Assembly (NCBI GenBank): GCA_002729885.1
Contig: PBUB01000018.1
Location: forward strand, 62,001 to 126,000
DNA length: 64,000 nucleotides
Direction: 5' to 3'
From: Spirochaetaceae bacterium
GTDB taxonomy: Bacteria; Spirochaetota; Leptospiria; Leptospirales; Leptonemataceae
Shown here: positions 35,577 through 44,239 of the stretch, piece by piece
Numbering within the stretch: the stretch's first letter is position 1
Layout: each line of letters begins with the position of its first letter
The notes under the pieces: generated by a model
Told to the model about the DNA's origin: nothing
The model's input: the letters and a program-made list of their open reading frames with translations, nothing else
Database searches by the model: none
Translations under genes and position numbers: made by a program

Positions 35577-35680
35577 GTAGGGATCAACGGGAGCAGAACC
35601 TCCAGGAAATGTCAAACCTGAATAGCGTTGGTTGGGGTAGGAAGGCGGGATGTGCAGAGCTTATATCGAAGGGGGCCGCA

Positions 35681-36346
35681 CTACCAGCATACACAGAGAA
35701 AATGGCGAAGGTTTGAACCATTGCAGACCGGGCTTTCTGTATTGATCCAGTTTCCATCTGTCGCAGTTTCCGTACCTGCCGTTCCATTGGAGCCGCCGGC
35801 ACTATCCATCCATTCGCTGCAATTGTTTATCGTGGTGCTACCGTCCACGTCCGTTCCGGTCCAGTAGTTTGTGCCCACAGAGCCAACTCCTGCTGCGTCG
35901 AGACTCTGATTGATGCTGCCATCGAAAAGTGCGGCCCAGGAGGTATCAATTTGATCACCTCCGTCCGCGAAAATCGGTAATCCGGTGGGAACGGAGTGAT
36001 TTGACGGCGCGTTGAGCAGTGCATCGCCGGAATAGGAGAGAAAGGCCAGATCATTTGTACATGGTAAAAAATTCTTATAGGTTGTTCGTTCGCTGAAGCA
36101 GGAAAAAGAGGTGGCGCTTCGATCTCCCCGGTTTCCAGGGTGAAGCGCGTTCGAAGCGAATATATACACTTGCCCTGTCGGTAGATTGGGTCCAATCACT
36201 CCAGTGTATGATAGCATGTAGAAGAAGGCTGCCGCATCACAGCCGGGGTCCTCGGTGCGGCAATCCAGATTCGCCACAGTGCAATGAGGGTTCAATATAG
36301 AAAAAAGGAGCAAGCTCCCCGTTGCTTTCAGAATTCTGAGCCGCAT
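35681..36346 (-). CDS. DUF1554-type exported protein
   Basis: A 221-aa protein with an N-terminal signal sequence and a Cys near residue 22 that is a weak lipobox. The body has the features of DUF1554 seen in Leptospira: GQVYIFASN with a Gly-rich beginning, YWTGTDVDGSTTINNCSEW, then WINTESPVCNG and a final CVCW. Ten or so Cys suggest disulfides. Such proteins are surface or secreted and expanded in Leptospira. The ATG at 36346 gives a sensible signal. An upstream in-frame ATG at 36388 would extend by 14 residues. Confidence 0.68.
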   Translation of the reverse strand: MRLRILKATGSLLLFSILNPHCTVANLDCRTEDPGCDAAAFFYMLSYTGVIGPNLPTGQVYIFASNALHPGNRGDRSATSFSCFSERTTYKNFLPCTNDLAFLSYSGDALLNAPSNHSVPTGLPIFADGGDQIDTSWAALFDGSINQSLDAAGVGSVGTNYWTGTDVDGSTTINNCSEWMDSAGGSNGTAGTETATDGNWINTESPVCNGSNLRHFLCVCW

Positions 36347-36486
36347 AACGGTATACCGGTATTGAGGATCATTCACCGAAAGCGTCAATGGTTTTTGACC
36401 CCTCTTGAGCGCGAAAATCGCAATATCTTACTTCCGAGTCTGACAATTTAGACTTGCGCATTGGTAGCCTGGATGTTAACTGCGCC

Positions 36487-37902
36487 ATGCAAAAATTTGT
36501 AATCACTCGTCCGGATGGAACAGAAATCCAAGTGGCGGGTTATCGAGCCGGTAATCTGTCGGCGGATCGCAAGAAATTCCAGTCCAAACTGGGAGCCAGT
36601 CGCAATCTACCTGAACGGGTGGATCTACGTAAGTACATGACTCCCATAGAAAGGCAGGGTGATACAAATTCCTGCGTGGCCAATGCAACGGCTGGAGCCT
36701 ACGAATATTTGCTCAAGCGACACAGGCCTGACGAGGCGGATGATGTGAGTCGTCTATTCCTGTACTTTAATGCGAGAGCACTGGAACAAAACGATGACAT
36801 TGAAAGTGCAGATGTATCCGACGACGGTACCTATATTCAGAAATGCATTGCAAGTCTTGAAAAGTTTGGAGTCTGTTCCGAAGAGACCTGGCCCTTCGAT
36901 GAAGATAATGTAAATGAGATGCCAGAAGACGAAGCCTACGACGAAGCTTCCGAATTCCTGGTAGAGGATGTGGCTCTGGTTCCCAACGATTTAATGGCCT
37001 GGAAATCTGCCCTGGCCGAAGGCAATCCAATCATATTTGGAATAAATCTCTATAATTCATTTGATCGGCACCGCAATGGAAAGGTGCCCATGCCCACCGC
37101 CAGCGAACAGAGCCGGGGACAACATGGAGGCCATGCCATGCTCTGTGTTGGTTATTCGGACAGGGACCAGGTATTCATTGTTCGCAACTCCTGGGGCTCG
37201 GAATGGGGTGATGCCGGCTATTGCTATTTGCCCTATCGATACGTCATCAACGATAAATTTAATGACGGTGACAGCTGGATTATTCGCAGGCTGGCAGAAC
37301 TGGAAATTGATGATGAGACCTGGGATGAGGAAGAGTCCGAATCTCTACTGACGGATTATGAATCCGTGCTCGAGGAAATGAGCGATGAAGAATATGAAGA
37401 GATGCTGGAGGACTTCGGTGATGTCAGCTTCGAAGAACGCATAGCTCTGTTGCTCATGTATGCGGCCGACGAAGACTGGGAAACAAGCGAAGAGGAGCTG
37501 GAAGCCATATCTGGATTTCTTAAGGAAATGCTGGAAGCCATTGGCTCTGATCTGGATCCCAGGAAGGTGCTTCGCTATGCAAAACGCAACTATGACAATG
37601 AAGACCTGATTGAGGAGTCCATTGAGCTGTTCGCAAAGCATCTGAGTAATGAATTTCTTGCAACACTGGCAGCAGATATAGAAGAAATAATTGGAGAGGA
37701 CGACCTTTCCGAAGATGAAGAAGCGTTCATAGATCGCCTGGTGGAAGAATGGCAGATCGAAGACGAATATGAGGATGAAGACGAGGAGTATGATGAAGAG
37801 GAGGAATCCGACGAAGAAGAATACAGTGGAGATGACGAGGAATACGACGAAGATGAAGACGGAGAGGACGATGACGACGGGTCTACCGGAGGCAGAGGAT
37901 AG
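36487..37902 (+). CDS. Papain-like (C1) protease with long acidic tail
   Basis: A 471-aa protein. Residues 1-270 form a C1 cysteine-protease fold with Cys63 (QGDTNSCVANA), His216 (GGHAMLCVGYS) and Asn234 (VRNSWGSEWG), so the active site is complete. No signal peptide is visible. A helical, acidic domain follows and ends in an extreme Asp/Glu run (about residues 415-465). Most C1 proteases are made with a propeptide; here the acidic tail could serve as an autoinhibitor or a binding tail. Codon use of the tail is dominated by GAA/GAT/GAC, so slippage could change its length. Start: ATG at 36487, since the upstream TTG has no support. Confidence 0.85.
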   Translation: MQKFVITRPDGTEIQVAGYRAGNLSADRKKFQSKLGASRNLPERVDLRKYMTPIERQGDTNSCVANATAGAYEYLLKRHRPDEADDVSRLFLYFNARALEQNDDIESADVSDDGTYIQKCIASLEKFGVCSEETWPFDEDNVNEMPEDEAYDEASEFLVEDVALVPNDLMAWKSALAEGNPIIFGINLYNSFDRHRNGKVPMPTASEQSRGQHGGHAMLCVGYSDRDQVFIVRNSWGSEWGDAGYCYLPYRYVINDKFNDGDSWIIRRLAELEIDDETWDEEESESLLTDYESVLEEMSDEEYEEMLEDFGDVSFEERIALLLMYAADEDWETSEEELEAISGFLKEMLEAIGSDLDPRKVLRYAKRNYDNEDLIEESIELFAKHLSNEFLATLAADIEEIIGEDDLSEDEEAFIDRLVEEWQIEDEYEDEDEEYDEEEESDEEEYSGDDEEYDEDEDGEDDDDGSTGGRG

Positions 37903-37921
37903 AGCAGGAATCTCATTCGAG

Positions 37922-38059
37922 CCTCGATCCATCTGCCCTGCAACACGACTCGATGACCGCATGAAGGTCGGTGTTGCGATTTGCCGAATTCTGGTTTAAT
38001 GGAGCATGCGAAAAGGGAAAGTCTGGTTGGCGGCCACCGGGCCGTGTTGGATGCGGGGC
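37922..38059 (+). repeat. 138-bp direct repeat, copy A
   Basis: First of two 138-bp copies that flank a hairpin-rich spacer beside tRNA-Asp. The first ~75 bp and the last 34 bp match the second copy (38244-38381) exactly; the middle ~30 bp differ. It ends with the bases GGATGCGGGGC, which in copy B are the 3' edge of the tRNA gene. The remainder of the tRNA is not present here, so this is a duplicated flank and not a tRNA. It starts 20 bases after the papain-like gene. Confidence 0.85.
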
Positions 38060-38243
38060 TCAACTGAAAGGCGAGAGTATAATATCAGAAACTCGAAGAG
38101 TTTCTTCTGATACGGGGCAGACGGGACTGCTCGTCGTTTCCCACTCCTCGCACACGAAAGGTTGGCAAGCTCCGACGTGATCGCCGAAGCTTGCAATAAT
38201 ATGTGCGCTAAAGCGCACTTCGTGAATGAACCCGAGGGCGGCT
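38060..38243. other. Structured spacer between the repeat copies
   Basis: No gene is supported. Three inverted repeats occur: TATCAG-AAACTC with GAGTTT-CTGATA around a three-base loop (38083-38112, one three-base bulge), a 7-bp pair (38165-38171 with 38188-38194) and a perfect GTGCGC/GCGCAC hairpin (38203-38218). At 38113-38128 there are 16 bases identical to the 3' end of the tRNA-Asp gene, a third partial copy of this boundary. The layout recalls remnants of an insertion at a tRNA 3' end. Confidence 0.6.
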
Positions 38244-38381
38244 CCTCGATCCATCTGCCCTGCAACACGACTCGATGACCGCATGAAGGTCGGTGTTGCG
38301 ATTTGCCGAATTCTGGTTTTTGAGAGCTTGCGAAAGAGGAAGTTGAGTTGGCGGCCACCGGGCCGTGTTGGATGCGGGGCA
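38244..38381 (+). repeat. 138-bp direct repeat, copy B, ending in tRNA-Asp
   Basis: Second copy of the repeat described at 37922-38059. Its last six bases are the 3' edge of the tRNA-Asp gene (38376 onward). The tRNA lies on the minus strand, so the repeat is the downstream flank of that gene. Two copies with a tRNA end at their border fit duplication of an attachment-like region or unequal recombination. Confidence 0.85.
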
Positions 38382-38449
38382 GACGGGACTTGAACCCGCG
38401 ACCTCCGGTGTGACAGACCGGCACTCTAACCAGCTGAGCTACTGCCCCT
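38376..38449 (-). tRNA. tRNA-Asp (anticodon GTC)
   Basis: A full cloverleaf can be folded on the minus strand: acceptor arm GGGGCAG with CTGCCCC, D-arm with AGCTCAGCTGGTTAGAG, anticodon arm around CTGTCAC (anticodon GTC), T-arm GCGGGTTCAAGTCCCGT. Length is 74 bases with discriminator G; CCA is not encoded. It stands between the membrane gene at 38460 and the duplicated repeat downstream. Confidence 0.97.
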
Positions 38450-38459
38450 CAGCGATGCA

Positions 38460-39008
38460 CTACTTTTGAGGACTACGGTTGTCAGTCAATCCATTCACGG
38501 ACTGAAGGCGCCCCTGCCAGCGAAAAAAATCCTGCCAGAGCGGCTGCCGGATTAGATGTAAAAAATAGGCTGCCAGGGGGACCTGGAAAAGTCCCAGAAG
38601 GAAGCCAGGGGTAGGGATGACCGAAAAAATGAGAGCGGTCTTCAGCCATCCTCCGCTGGTTAAATACCTGGCCATGCCGCAGGCAATCAGAACGTAGAAA
38701 CCGTGGAGCATGGAATACAATGCATAGATTACCATCGGTCTGTACAGAACTGGCCGATGTTGATGCATTTCGGGATTCGTAATTCTATTCTGCTGCGCAT
38801 CTATGGCAGGCTCCCCCGGTAGAAGAACCAGATTCGGATGTTTGCTTCCTATATAGAAGATGCCTCCGGCCCAGAACAACTGAACCATGGTAAGAACCAC
38901 GGTAAGGCGAATCATGCGAACAAAGCGCGGTCGAATGATTCCCGGATGCTCAAACATGCGCCCGGAATTCTTTCTGACCTGTTCTTCTTCCGGGTTTTGC
39001 ATATTCAT
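38460..39008 (-). CDS. Unknown four-helix membrane protein
   Basis: No family is recognised. The 182-aa chain has about four hydrophobic segments (VVLTMVQLFWAGGIFYIG, MVIYALYSMLHGFYVLIAC, LIFSVIPTPGFLLGLFQV, then PLAAYFLHL) and cytosolic charged ends. An ATG at 39002 is supported by an AGG seven bases before it, so the protein may begin two residues later. It runs 46 bases downstream of the glycosyltransferase gene and may share its transcript. Adjacent tRNA is on the same strand downstream. Confidence 0.6.
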   Translation of the reverse strand: MNMQNPEEEQVRKNSGRMFEHPGIIRPRFVRMIRLTVVLTMVQLFWAGGIFYIGSKHPNLVLLPGEPAIDAQQNRITNPEMHQHRPVLYRPMVIYALYSMLHGFYVLIACGMARYLTSGGWLKTALIFSVIPTPGFLLGLFQVPLAAYFLHLIRQPLWQDFFRWQGRLQSVNGLTDNRSPQK

Positions 39009-39054
39009 ACCTGATACCAGAAACAGTGCTCCGGCCGTGGCTGCGGCCCATGGA

Positions 39055-39792
39055 TCAAATTCCCGGGGCTGCCGGATACACCACCTGATACTTTTTCTCC
39101 GCAGCTTTCAGGGTTTCCAGATAATATCTATACCTTCGTCTGCGGCGGTCAAGGTCATCACCAAAGCTTCTGCTGTCGGTGGTGTAAATCCGGGATACAG
39201 CCAGTTCCTGGATTTCCAGATTCATTCGACGGCAATAGGCCCAGAATTCCATGGGAAATGCATAGCCGGTTTCTTTGAACTGATTTGGATCGATGCTTTC
39301 CATTCTGTATCTTTTGAAGCCACAAAAACTGTCAGAAAGATTCCAGCCATAGTTTTGATTCAATCGTCTGGTAATCCTGGAATTAATTTCTACGCGATCC
39401 TCCGGGGCATCCCCCTGAGTTCTGGAATCCGGCAGATATCTGGAACCGGAAACCACGTCGATGGACGGATCCATCTGGATAAACCGAATCAAATCCTCCG
39501 GCCGATGCTGACGGTCACAATCCATGGTTACCAGATGGGAATACCCGTGCTTTCGAGCGATTTGCATGGATTCGATCATAGCGCAACCGTATCCATGGTT
39601 TTCCTGGTGATGCCGAACAAAGATCCGATCGTGCTTTCTACTCAGCTCGTCCAGAATCTCCGCTGATCCATCCGATGATCCATCGTCGATGGCCACAATG
39701 GCCTGAATCTGAGGGGGGAAATGGTCCAGAATCTCAGAAAATACCCCTTCCAGGGAGCCTGCTTCATTATACACCGGAATAGCCAGTAACAT
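39055..39792 (-). CDS. Family 2 glycosyltransferase (DPM1-like)
   Basis: A 245-aa cytosolic GT-A enzyme. The opening LAIPVYNEAG, the central DDGSSDGSAEIL and the metal motif TMDCDRQHRPEDL are intact, and SGSRYLPDSR matches the dolichol-phosphate mannose synthase branch. No transmembrane extension follows, unlike bacterial transferases with a C-terminal GtrA part. It likely moves a sugar to a polyprenyl phosphate for cell-surface glycan. The possible co-transcribed neighbour is an unknown membrane protein downstream. Confidence 0.87.
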   Translation of the reverse strand: MLLAIPVYNEAGSLEGVFSEILDHFPPQIQAIVAIDDGSSDGSAEILDELSRKHDRIFVRHHQENHGYGCAMIESMQIARKHGYSHLVTMDCDRQHRPEDLIRFIQMDPSIDVVSGSRYLPDSRTQGDAPEDRVEINSRITRRLNQNYGWNLSDSFCGFKRYRMESIDPNQFKETGYAFPMEFWAYCRRMNLEIQELAVSRIYTTDSRSFGDDLDRRRRRYRYYLETLKAAEKKYQVVYPAAPGI

Positions 39793-39879
39793 AATCCAGG
39801 ATAAGGATTTATCGCTTTGAGTTCCAGCATTTCGAAAAGATATTGATCCGCTTAAAGCCTCCCCGAAAAAGAAACTGTT

Positions 39880-41595
39880 TTGTCAAAGGAATCGAAGTAT
39901 AAAGGTTTTTCCCCTGCCTGGGTAATGAATACCCCGGAGGGCTCGTTGAGGTCTCTCTTTCGATGGGGAGATCCCGGCGAGCACAAGCATCCGAATCCCA
40001 GGCTTATCCAGCTGATGATGGAGAAATTTTCCATGAGTCCAGCGGATCTGGAGTCTCCGTTGAAAGCAGGGCTGGAACCCTTCAACGCCAGTGTTCCTAC
40101 CAATCTTTCAGATGCGCAGATCCAGGAGTTGAGCTCCCTGGTAGGCTCCGACAGGATCTCTACAGATACATTCGACCGGGTTCGTGCCGGCTACGGAAAG
40201 ACCATGGCGGATTTGTTTCGTCTACGGGGAGGGCAGCTGGAAAACATTCCCGATGTAGTCGTCTATCCCAGAGAAAGAAAGCACCTGGTGGATATCCTCA
40301 GGTTTGCCGCAGATCATGGAATTTCTGTTCAGACCAGGGGAGCCGGTTCCAGTGTTACCCGCGGATGCGAAGCGCCGACGGGAGGGATTTCGCTGGATCT
40401 TAGCCGGTATATGCGAAGCATCCTGAAGCTGAACACCATCAACGAGACAGTCACTGTGGAGGCAGGAATGCTGCTTCCGGACCTTGAAAAACAGCTCCAG
40501 AGTGCTGTGCGAACATTTGGCTGCGATCATAACTATACCCTGGGGCATTTTCCCCAGTCCTACGAATTCGCCACCGTAGGTGGGGCCATCGTTACTCGAG
40601 GTGCCGGTCAGAATTCTACCTATTACGGAAAGATCGAGCATATGGTGCTTTCCCAGGACTATGTAACCATAAATGGAGATCTGGTTACAAAAGAGGTTCC
40701 GGCGAAATCCATGGGACCGGACCTGGATCAACTGATGATGGGTTCGGAAGGCACCATGGGGATTCTGGTATCTGCCACCTTGCGTATTCGCCGACATCTA
40801 CCCGGCAATACACGACGGTTTAGCTACATGTTCAAAGACTTTGGCTCGGCTCTGGATGCCGTGCGAGAGGTGCTGCAATCCCAGGAAGGCCTGCCTTCGG
40901 TATTTCGCCTGTCGGATCCAGAAGAGACCGATGTAGCCCTGCGCCTGTACGGCGTTCAGGGAACTCCTCTGGATACAATGCTTCGGCTGGGAGGATATAA
41001 ACCGGGGAGTCGATGTTTGCTTCTGGGGTCTGCGGATGGTTCGCATAGATATACACGAATGGTAGCAGCATCGGTGCGAAAGAAAGTCAGACACTTTGGA
41101 GGCTTTCCCACCACCGGCTATGTCACTCGAAAATGGGAAAAGGGCCGATTCAAAGATCCATACATGCGCGACGATCTGATGGACTTTGGAGTAATCATCG
41201 ACACCCTGGAATGCTCGGTAGATTGGGAGAATCTTCCTTCGGTCCATGAGACAGTGCGCCATGTTTGTCATGAATTGGCCAACGTAGTGGTAATGTGTCA
41301 TCTTTCGCATTTTTATCCTCAGGGGGCCAATCTATACTTCATTTTTATAGGTCGGATGGATGAGCAGGAATTTCTGGATTATCACCACAAGGTAGTGGAC
41401 GCAATTTATAGAAGTGGTGCTGCCATCAGTCATCATCATGGAATTGGAAGGCTACTGGCGCCCTGGTATCCGGAAGCCATGGGACCAGTGGCCTTCGATC
41501 TAATTCGTGCGATCAAAGCTCATATGGATCCGGCCCATATCTTGAATCCAGGGGTGCTGGGACTTAAAGGAGAAAACCATGAATCGCTACATTGA
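39880..41595 (+). CDS. Alkyl-DHAP synthase-like FAD-binding oxidase
   Basis: A 571-aa FAD-linked oxidase of the family that includes alkyldihydroxyacetonephosphate synthase, which makes the ether bond of ether lipids. The FAD loop TRGAGSSVTRGCEAPTGG lies near 155-172, TVGGAIVTRGAGQNSTYYG near 230-250, and the histidine-rich HHHGIGRLLAPWY near residue 520. The C-terminal AHILNPG is typical of the family. Its stop overlaps the GlpD start by 17 bases, indicating coupling with it. The start is uncertain: TTG at 39880 and ATG at 39925 are both open, without a clear ribosome site. Confidence 0.8.
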   Translation: MSKESKYKGFSPAWVMNTPEGSLRSLFRWGDPGEHKHPNPRLIQLMMEKFSMSPADLESPLKAGLEPFNASVPTNLSDAQIQELSSLVGSDRISTDTFDRVRAGYGKTMADLFRLRGGQLENIPDVVVYPRERKHLVDILRFAADHGISVQTRGAGSSVTRGCEAPTGGISLDLSRYMRSILKLNTINETVTVEAGMLLPDLEKQLQSAVRTFGCDHNYTLGHFPQSYEFATVGGAIVTRGAGQNSTYYGKIEHMVLSQDYVTINGDLVTKEVPAKSMGPDLDQLMMGSEGTMGILVSATLRIRRHLPGNTRRFSYMFKDFGSALDAVREVLQSQEGLPSVFRLSDPEETDVALRLYGVQGTPLDTMLRLGGYKPGSRCLLLGSADGSHRYTRMVAASVRKKVRHFGGFPTTGYVTRKWEKGRFKDPYMRDDLMDFGVIIDTLECSVDWENLPSVHETVRHVCHELANVVVMCHLSHFYPQGANLYFIFIGRMDEQEFLDYHHKVVDAIYRSGAAISHHHGIGRLLAPWYPEAMGPVAFDLIRAIKAHMDPAHILNPGVLGLKGENHESLH

Positions 41596-43216
41596 TACAA
41601 TCCAGGCCGAATCGCCACTCTTCGATGTCGTGGTGATTGGTGGCGGAATCTCCGGGGCCTGCGTTGCCTACGAAGCAGCCAGCCGAGGGCTATCCGTTGC
41701 TCTTTTTGAAAAATCGGACTTTGGCGGAGCCACTTCTGCCGCCACATCCAAGCTAATCCATGGAGGCCTGCGCTATCTCAACTATCTGGAATTTGGCCTG
41801 GTTCGCGAGAGCCTTCGCGAACGAAGGATTCTGGAAGATATTGCACCCAATCTGGTGTATCCTCTGCCTTTTTTGATTCCCAACTACGGAAATCTGAAAT
41901 CCAATAAATGGATTATCAAGGCCGGAATGTTGCTGTATGATTTGCTGTCCTTCGATAAAGGAAAGACCCGTCATTCGTCCAAAAAGCTACCCCATCATCA
42001 GAGCCTGAAGAAAGGCCAGGTGCTGGATATCGCACCCATGCTACCGCCGGATGGACTTACCGGAGGAGCTGTCTACTACGACTGTCAGAGCATCGCACCA
42101 GAAAGGCTTACCCTGGCGTTTGTGCGATCTGCAGAGGCTTACGGAGCCGAGGTAAGCAACTATTCAGAAGTGGTCCATCTGGAAAAAGTGGATGGCCGCT
42201 TTCGCACCGCCATTATCAAGGATAGCCTCAAAAACCGGGAAGTACGGATTCACGGAAAGCTCTTCGTAAACAGCGGCGGCCCCTGGGCGGAGCGAATTAT
42301 AAAGAAGGTATCGGGACAGGAGACCAGCCATTCCGTGCGAATGTCTGAAGGAATCCATCTGATTGGACCGCAGATTACCAGGGATCATGCCCTGGTAATG
42401 CTTACACCCGGTGGTCGTCATTTCTTTGCCATCCCCTGGCGAGGTCACAGTCTGTATGGAACCACAGATCGAGACTACCAGGGAAGTCCGGACGATTACC
42501 ATGTCTCCCGGGAAAGCATTGATGAATTTATTGAAGAAATCAATTCCTCCTTCGGCAAAACAATACTGGATTATTCCAACATCGTACATGCTTATGGCGG
42601 GCTCAGGCCTTTAACCGATACTCATACAGAAAGCACTTACAAATCCTCAAGAAAATATGAGATCATTGATGGAGAGGAAGAGGGGCTTCCGGGTTTGCTC
42701 ACGGTGGAAGGCGGGAAATATACTACCAGCCGGAACCTGGCACAAACTACCATCAAAGCCATCGGTAAGAAATTAAAAATTACTCTGAGCCGTTCCAGAA
42801 CGGCTCACGCTCCTCTGGTTGGATGTGATATTCCACAGCTAACGGATTTTTTGAGCACGCGCAAAGAAGTGTATCCAGATATGGAAAGCAGCACATTGCA
42901 CACTCTGGCCACAATCTACGGCACCGAAATGGATGCGGTGATCCAGATCGCGAGGCAAAAGCCGGAATGGAAAGAGCCCCTAAATAAAGATGGCGAAATC
43001 CTGGCGCAGGTAGTGTTTGCGGTGCGTAATGAAATGGCAGTGCATCTGCTGGATGTATTGCAGAGGCGTACCGGTCTGGGCACCCTTGGACTGCCGAATG
43101 ATGAAACTCTGCAAAAGATTGCAGACACCATGGCCGTTGAGCTTGGTTGGAATCAGCAGCAGATCAGCAAAGAAATAGAGATTGCGAAAAATTATTTGAG
43201 GCTGCCCTTTCGCTAA
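41579..43216 (+). CDS. glpD: Glycerol-3-phosphate dehydrogenase, FAD-dependent
   Basis: A 545-aa FAD flavoenzyme that interconverts glycerol 3-phosphate and dihydroxyacetone phosphate. The nucleotide-binding fold VVVIGGGISGACVAYEAASR is at residues 17-36, TSKLIHGGLRYLNYLEFGL follows near 55-75 and NSGGPWAERI near 230, all typical of GlpD. AAAGGAG lies seven bases before the ATG. It overlaps the upstream AGPS-like gene. With that oxidase and the lipid kinase it forms a lipid-precursor operon. DHAP from GlpD is the substrate of the acyl- and alkyl-DHAP route, which fits the gene order. Confidence 0.92.
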   Translation: MNRYIDTIQAESPLFDVVVIGGGISGACVAYEAASRGLSVALFEKSDFGGATSAATSKLIHGGLRYLNYLEFGLVRESLRERRILEDIAPNLVYPLPFLIPNYGNLKSNKWIIKAGMLLYDLLSFDKGKTRHSSKKLPHHQSLKKGQVLDIAPMLPPDGLTGGAVYYDCQSIAPERLTLAFVRSAEAYGAEVSNYSEVVHLEKVDGRFRTAIIKDSLKNREVRIHGKLFVNSGGPWAERIIKKVSGQETSHSVRMSEGIHLIGPQITRDHALVMLTPGGRHFFAIPWRGHSLYGTTDRDYQGSPDDYHVSRESIDEFIEEINSSFGKTILDYSNIVHAYGGLRPLTDTHTESTYKSSRKYEIIDGEEEGLPGLLTVEGGKYTTSRNLAQTTIKAIGKKLKITLSRSRTAHAPLVGCDIPQLTDFLSTRKEVYPDMESSTLHTLATIYGTEMDAVIQIARQKPEWKEPLNKDGEILAQVVFAVRNEMAVHLLDVLQRRTGLGTLGLPNDETLQKIADTMAVELGWNQQQISKEIEIAKNYLRLPFR

Positions 43217-43307
43217 ATCAGATTTCCCGATTTTTCGGTTATCCGGTTCGTCGAATAGATCTAAAGTAATATAGAAATTCCAGAGATGGGATAGCAAAAG
43301 AGAGTTC

Positions 43308-44225
43308 ATGAAGAGATTAATCATTCTAAATCCTAAAAGCCGTGCGGGCAATGCAAGAGCAGCATTCAGGGAGCTGGAACCTGAATTGAAGAAAAACCTG
43401 GGAGCCTATGAGCTCTATGAAACCACCGGTCCTCTGGATGCCAGTGCACGGGTGCGACAGGCCTTAAAGGAAAACAAGTTCGGTCAGATCATTGTGGCTG
43501 GCGGCGATGGAAGCATCAACGAGGCTGTTAACGGATACTTTGAAAACGGAAAGATCACGAATCAAAAGATACCTCTGGGTGTCATTTCCATGGGCACCGG
43601 CAGCGATTTTATCAAGACGCTTCGGGAAGTAAGTGCGGTTTACGATGTGGCCCTTCAGAAAAACACATTTCGGCTGGTGGATGTTGGTACGGTTCGTACA
43701 GAAAAGGATCATCGATATTTTATCAATATTGCATCTGCGGGAATCGCGGGAAAAATTATGGAAAGCCTGAAGTCTTCTCGCTTTCAGCACGGATCCCCGG
43801 CTTATTACTTCCACACAGTGAAATCGCTCTTTCTATATAGTCCTGAACTTGTGAAGCTCAGCTATGAAGATGATCATGGACATCTTCATACAAAGGAAAT
43901 GAAGCTTCTGAACTTTTTCGCATGCAACGGCCGATTCAATGGCGGCGGTATGAACTGGGCTCCTTCTGCAGATCTCGAAGATGGAGTGTTCAATGGTCTC
44001 ATTGTGGGTGATGTAAGTAAAACCAGGATGGTAATGGCCAGTTCCAGAGTTTACGCGGGTCATATAGATGGGTTTCCGGGAGCCACACAGTTTAGAGCTC
44101 GAAGAATGACCCTGGAAAGTAAAAAGAAGATCCAGGGAGAAGCGGACGGAGAAGTTTACGGATCCGATGCGCCGGGTCGTGTGGACTACGAAATCCTGCC
44201 ATCCTGCTTTCCGCTGGTACTTTAG
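43308..44225 (+). CDS. Diacylglycerol/lipid kinase family protein
   Basis: A 305-aa member of the DAGK-catalytic family (YegS/BmrU type). The P-loop-like VAGGDGSINEAVNGY is intact near residues 63-77; the next motif is GTGSDF where most have GTGNDF. It phosphorylates diacylglycerol or another lipid alcohol to recycle it into phospholipid synthesis. A separate ATG 91 bases after GlpD fits the same operon, though that gap contains a possible own promoter. It ends at the edge of the tandem-repeat region. Confidence 0.85.
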   Translation: MKRLIILNPKSRAGNARAAFRELEPELKKNLGAYELYETTGPLDASARVRQALKENKFGQIIVAGGDGSINEAVNGYFENGKITNQKIPLGVISMGTGSDFIKTLREVSAVYDVALQKNTFRLVDVGTVRTEKDHRYFINIASAGIAGKIMESLKSSRFQHGSPAYYFHTVKSLFLYSPELVKLSYEDDHGHLHTKEMKLLNFFACNGRFNGGGMNWAPSADLEDGVFNGLIVGDVSKTRMVMASSRVYAGHIDGFPGATQFRARRMTLESKKKIQGEADGEVYGSDAPGRVDYEILPSCFPLVL

Positions 44226-44239
44226 CAGCAAAGCACAGA

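Noticed and set aside
37345..38063. Long minus-strand frames rich in Ser opposite the papain-like acidic tail
   Set aside because: They are the antisense image of GAA/GAT/GAC runs and have no homology or start signal.
40222..41310. Two minus-strand frames opposite the AGPS-like oxidase
   Set aside because: The plus frame carries all FAD and histidine motifs and overlaps GlpD as expected.
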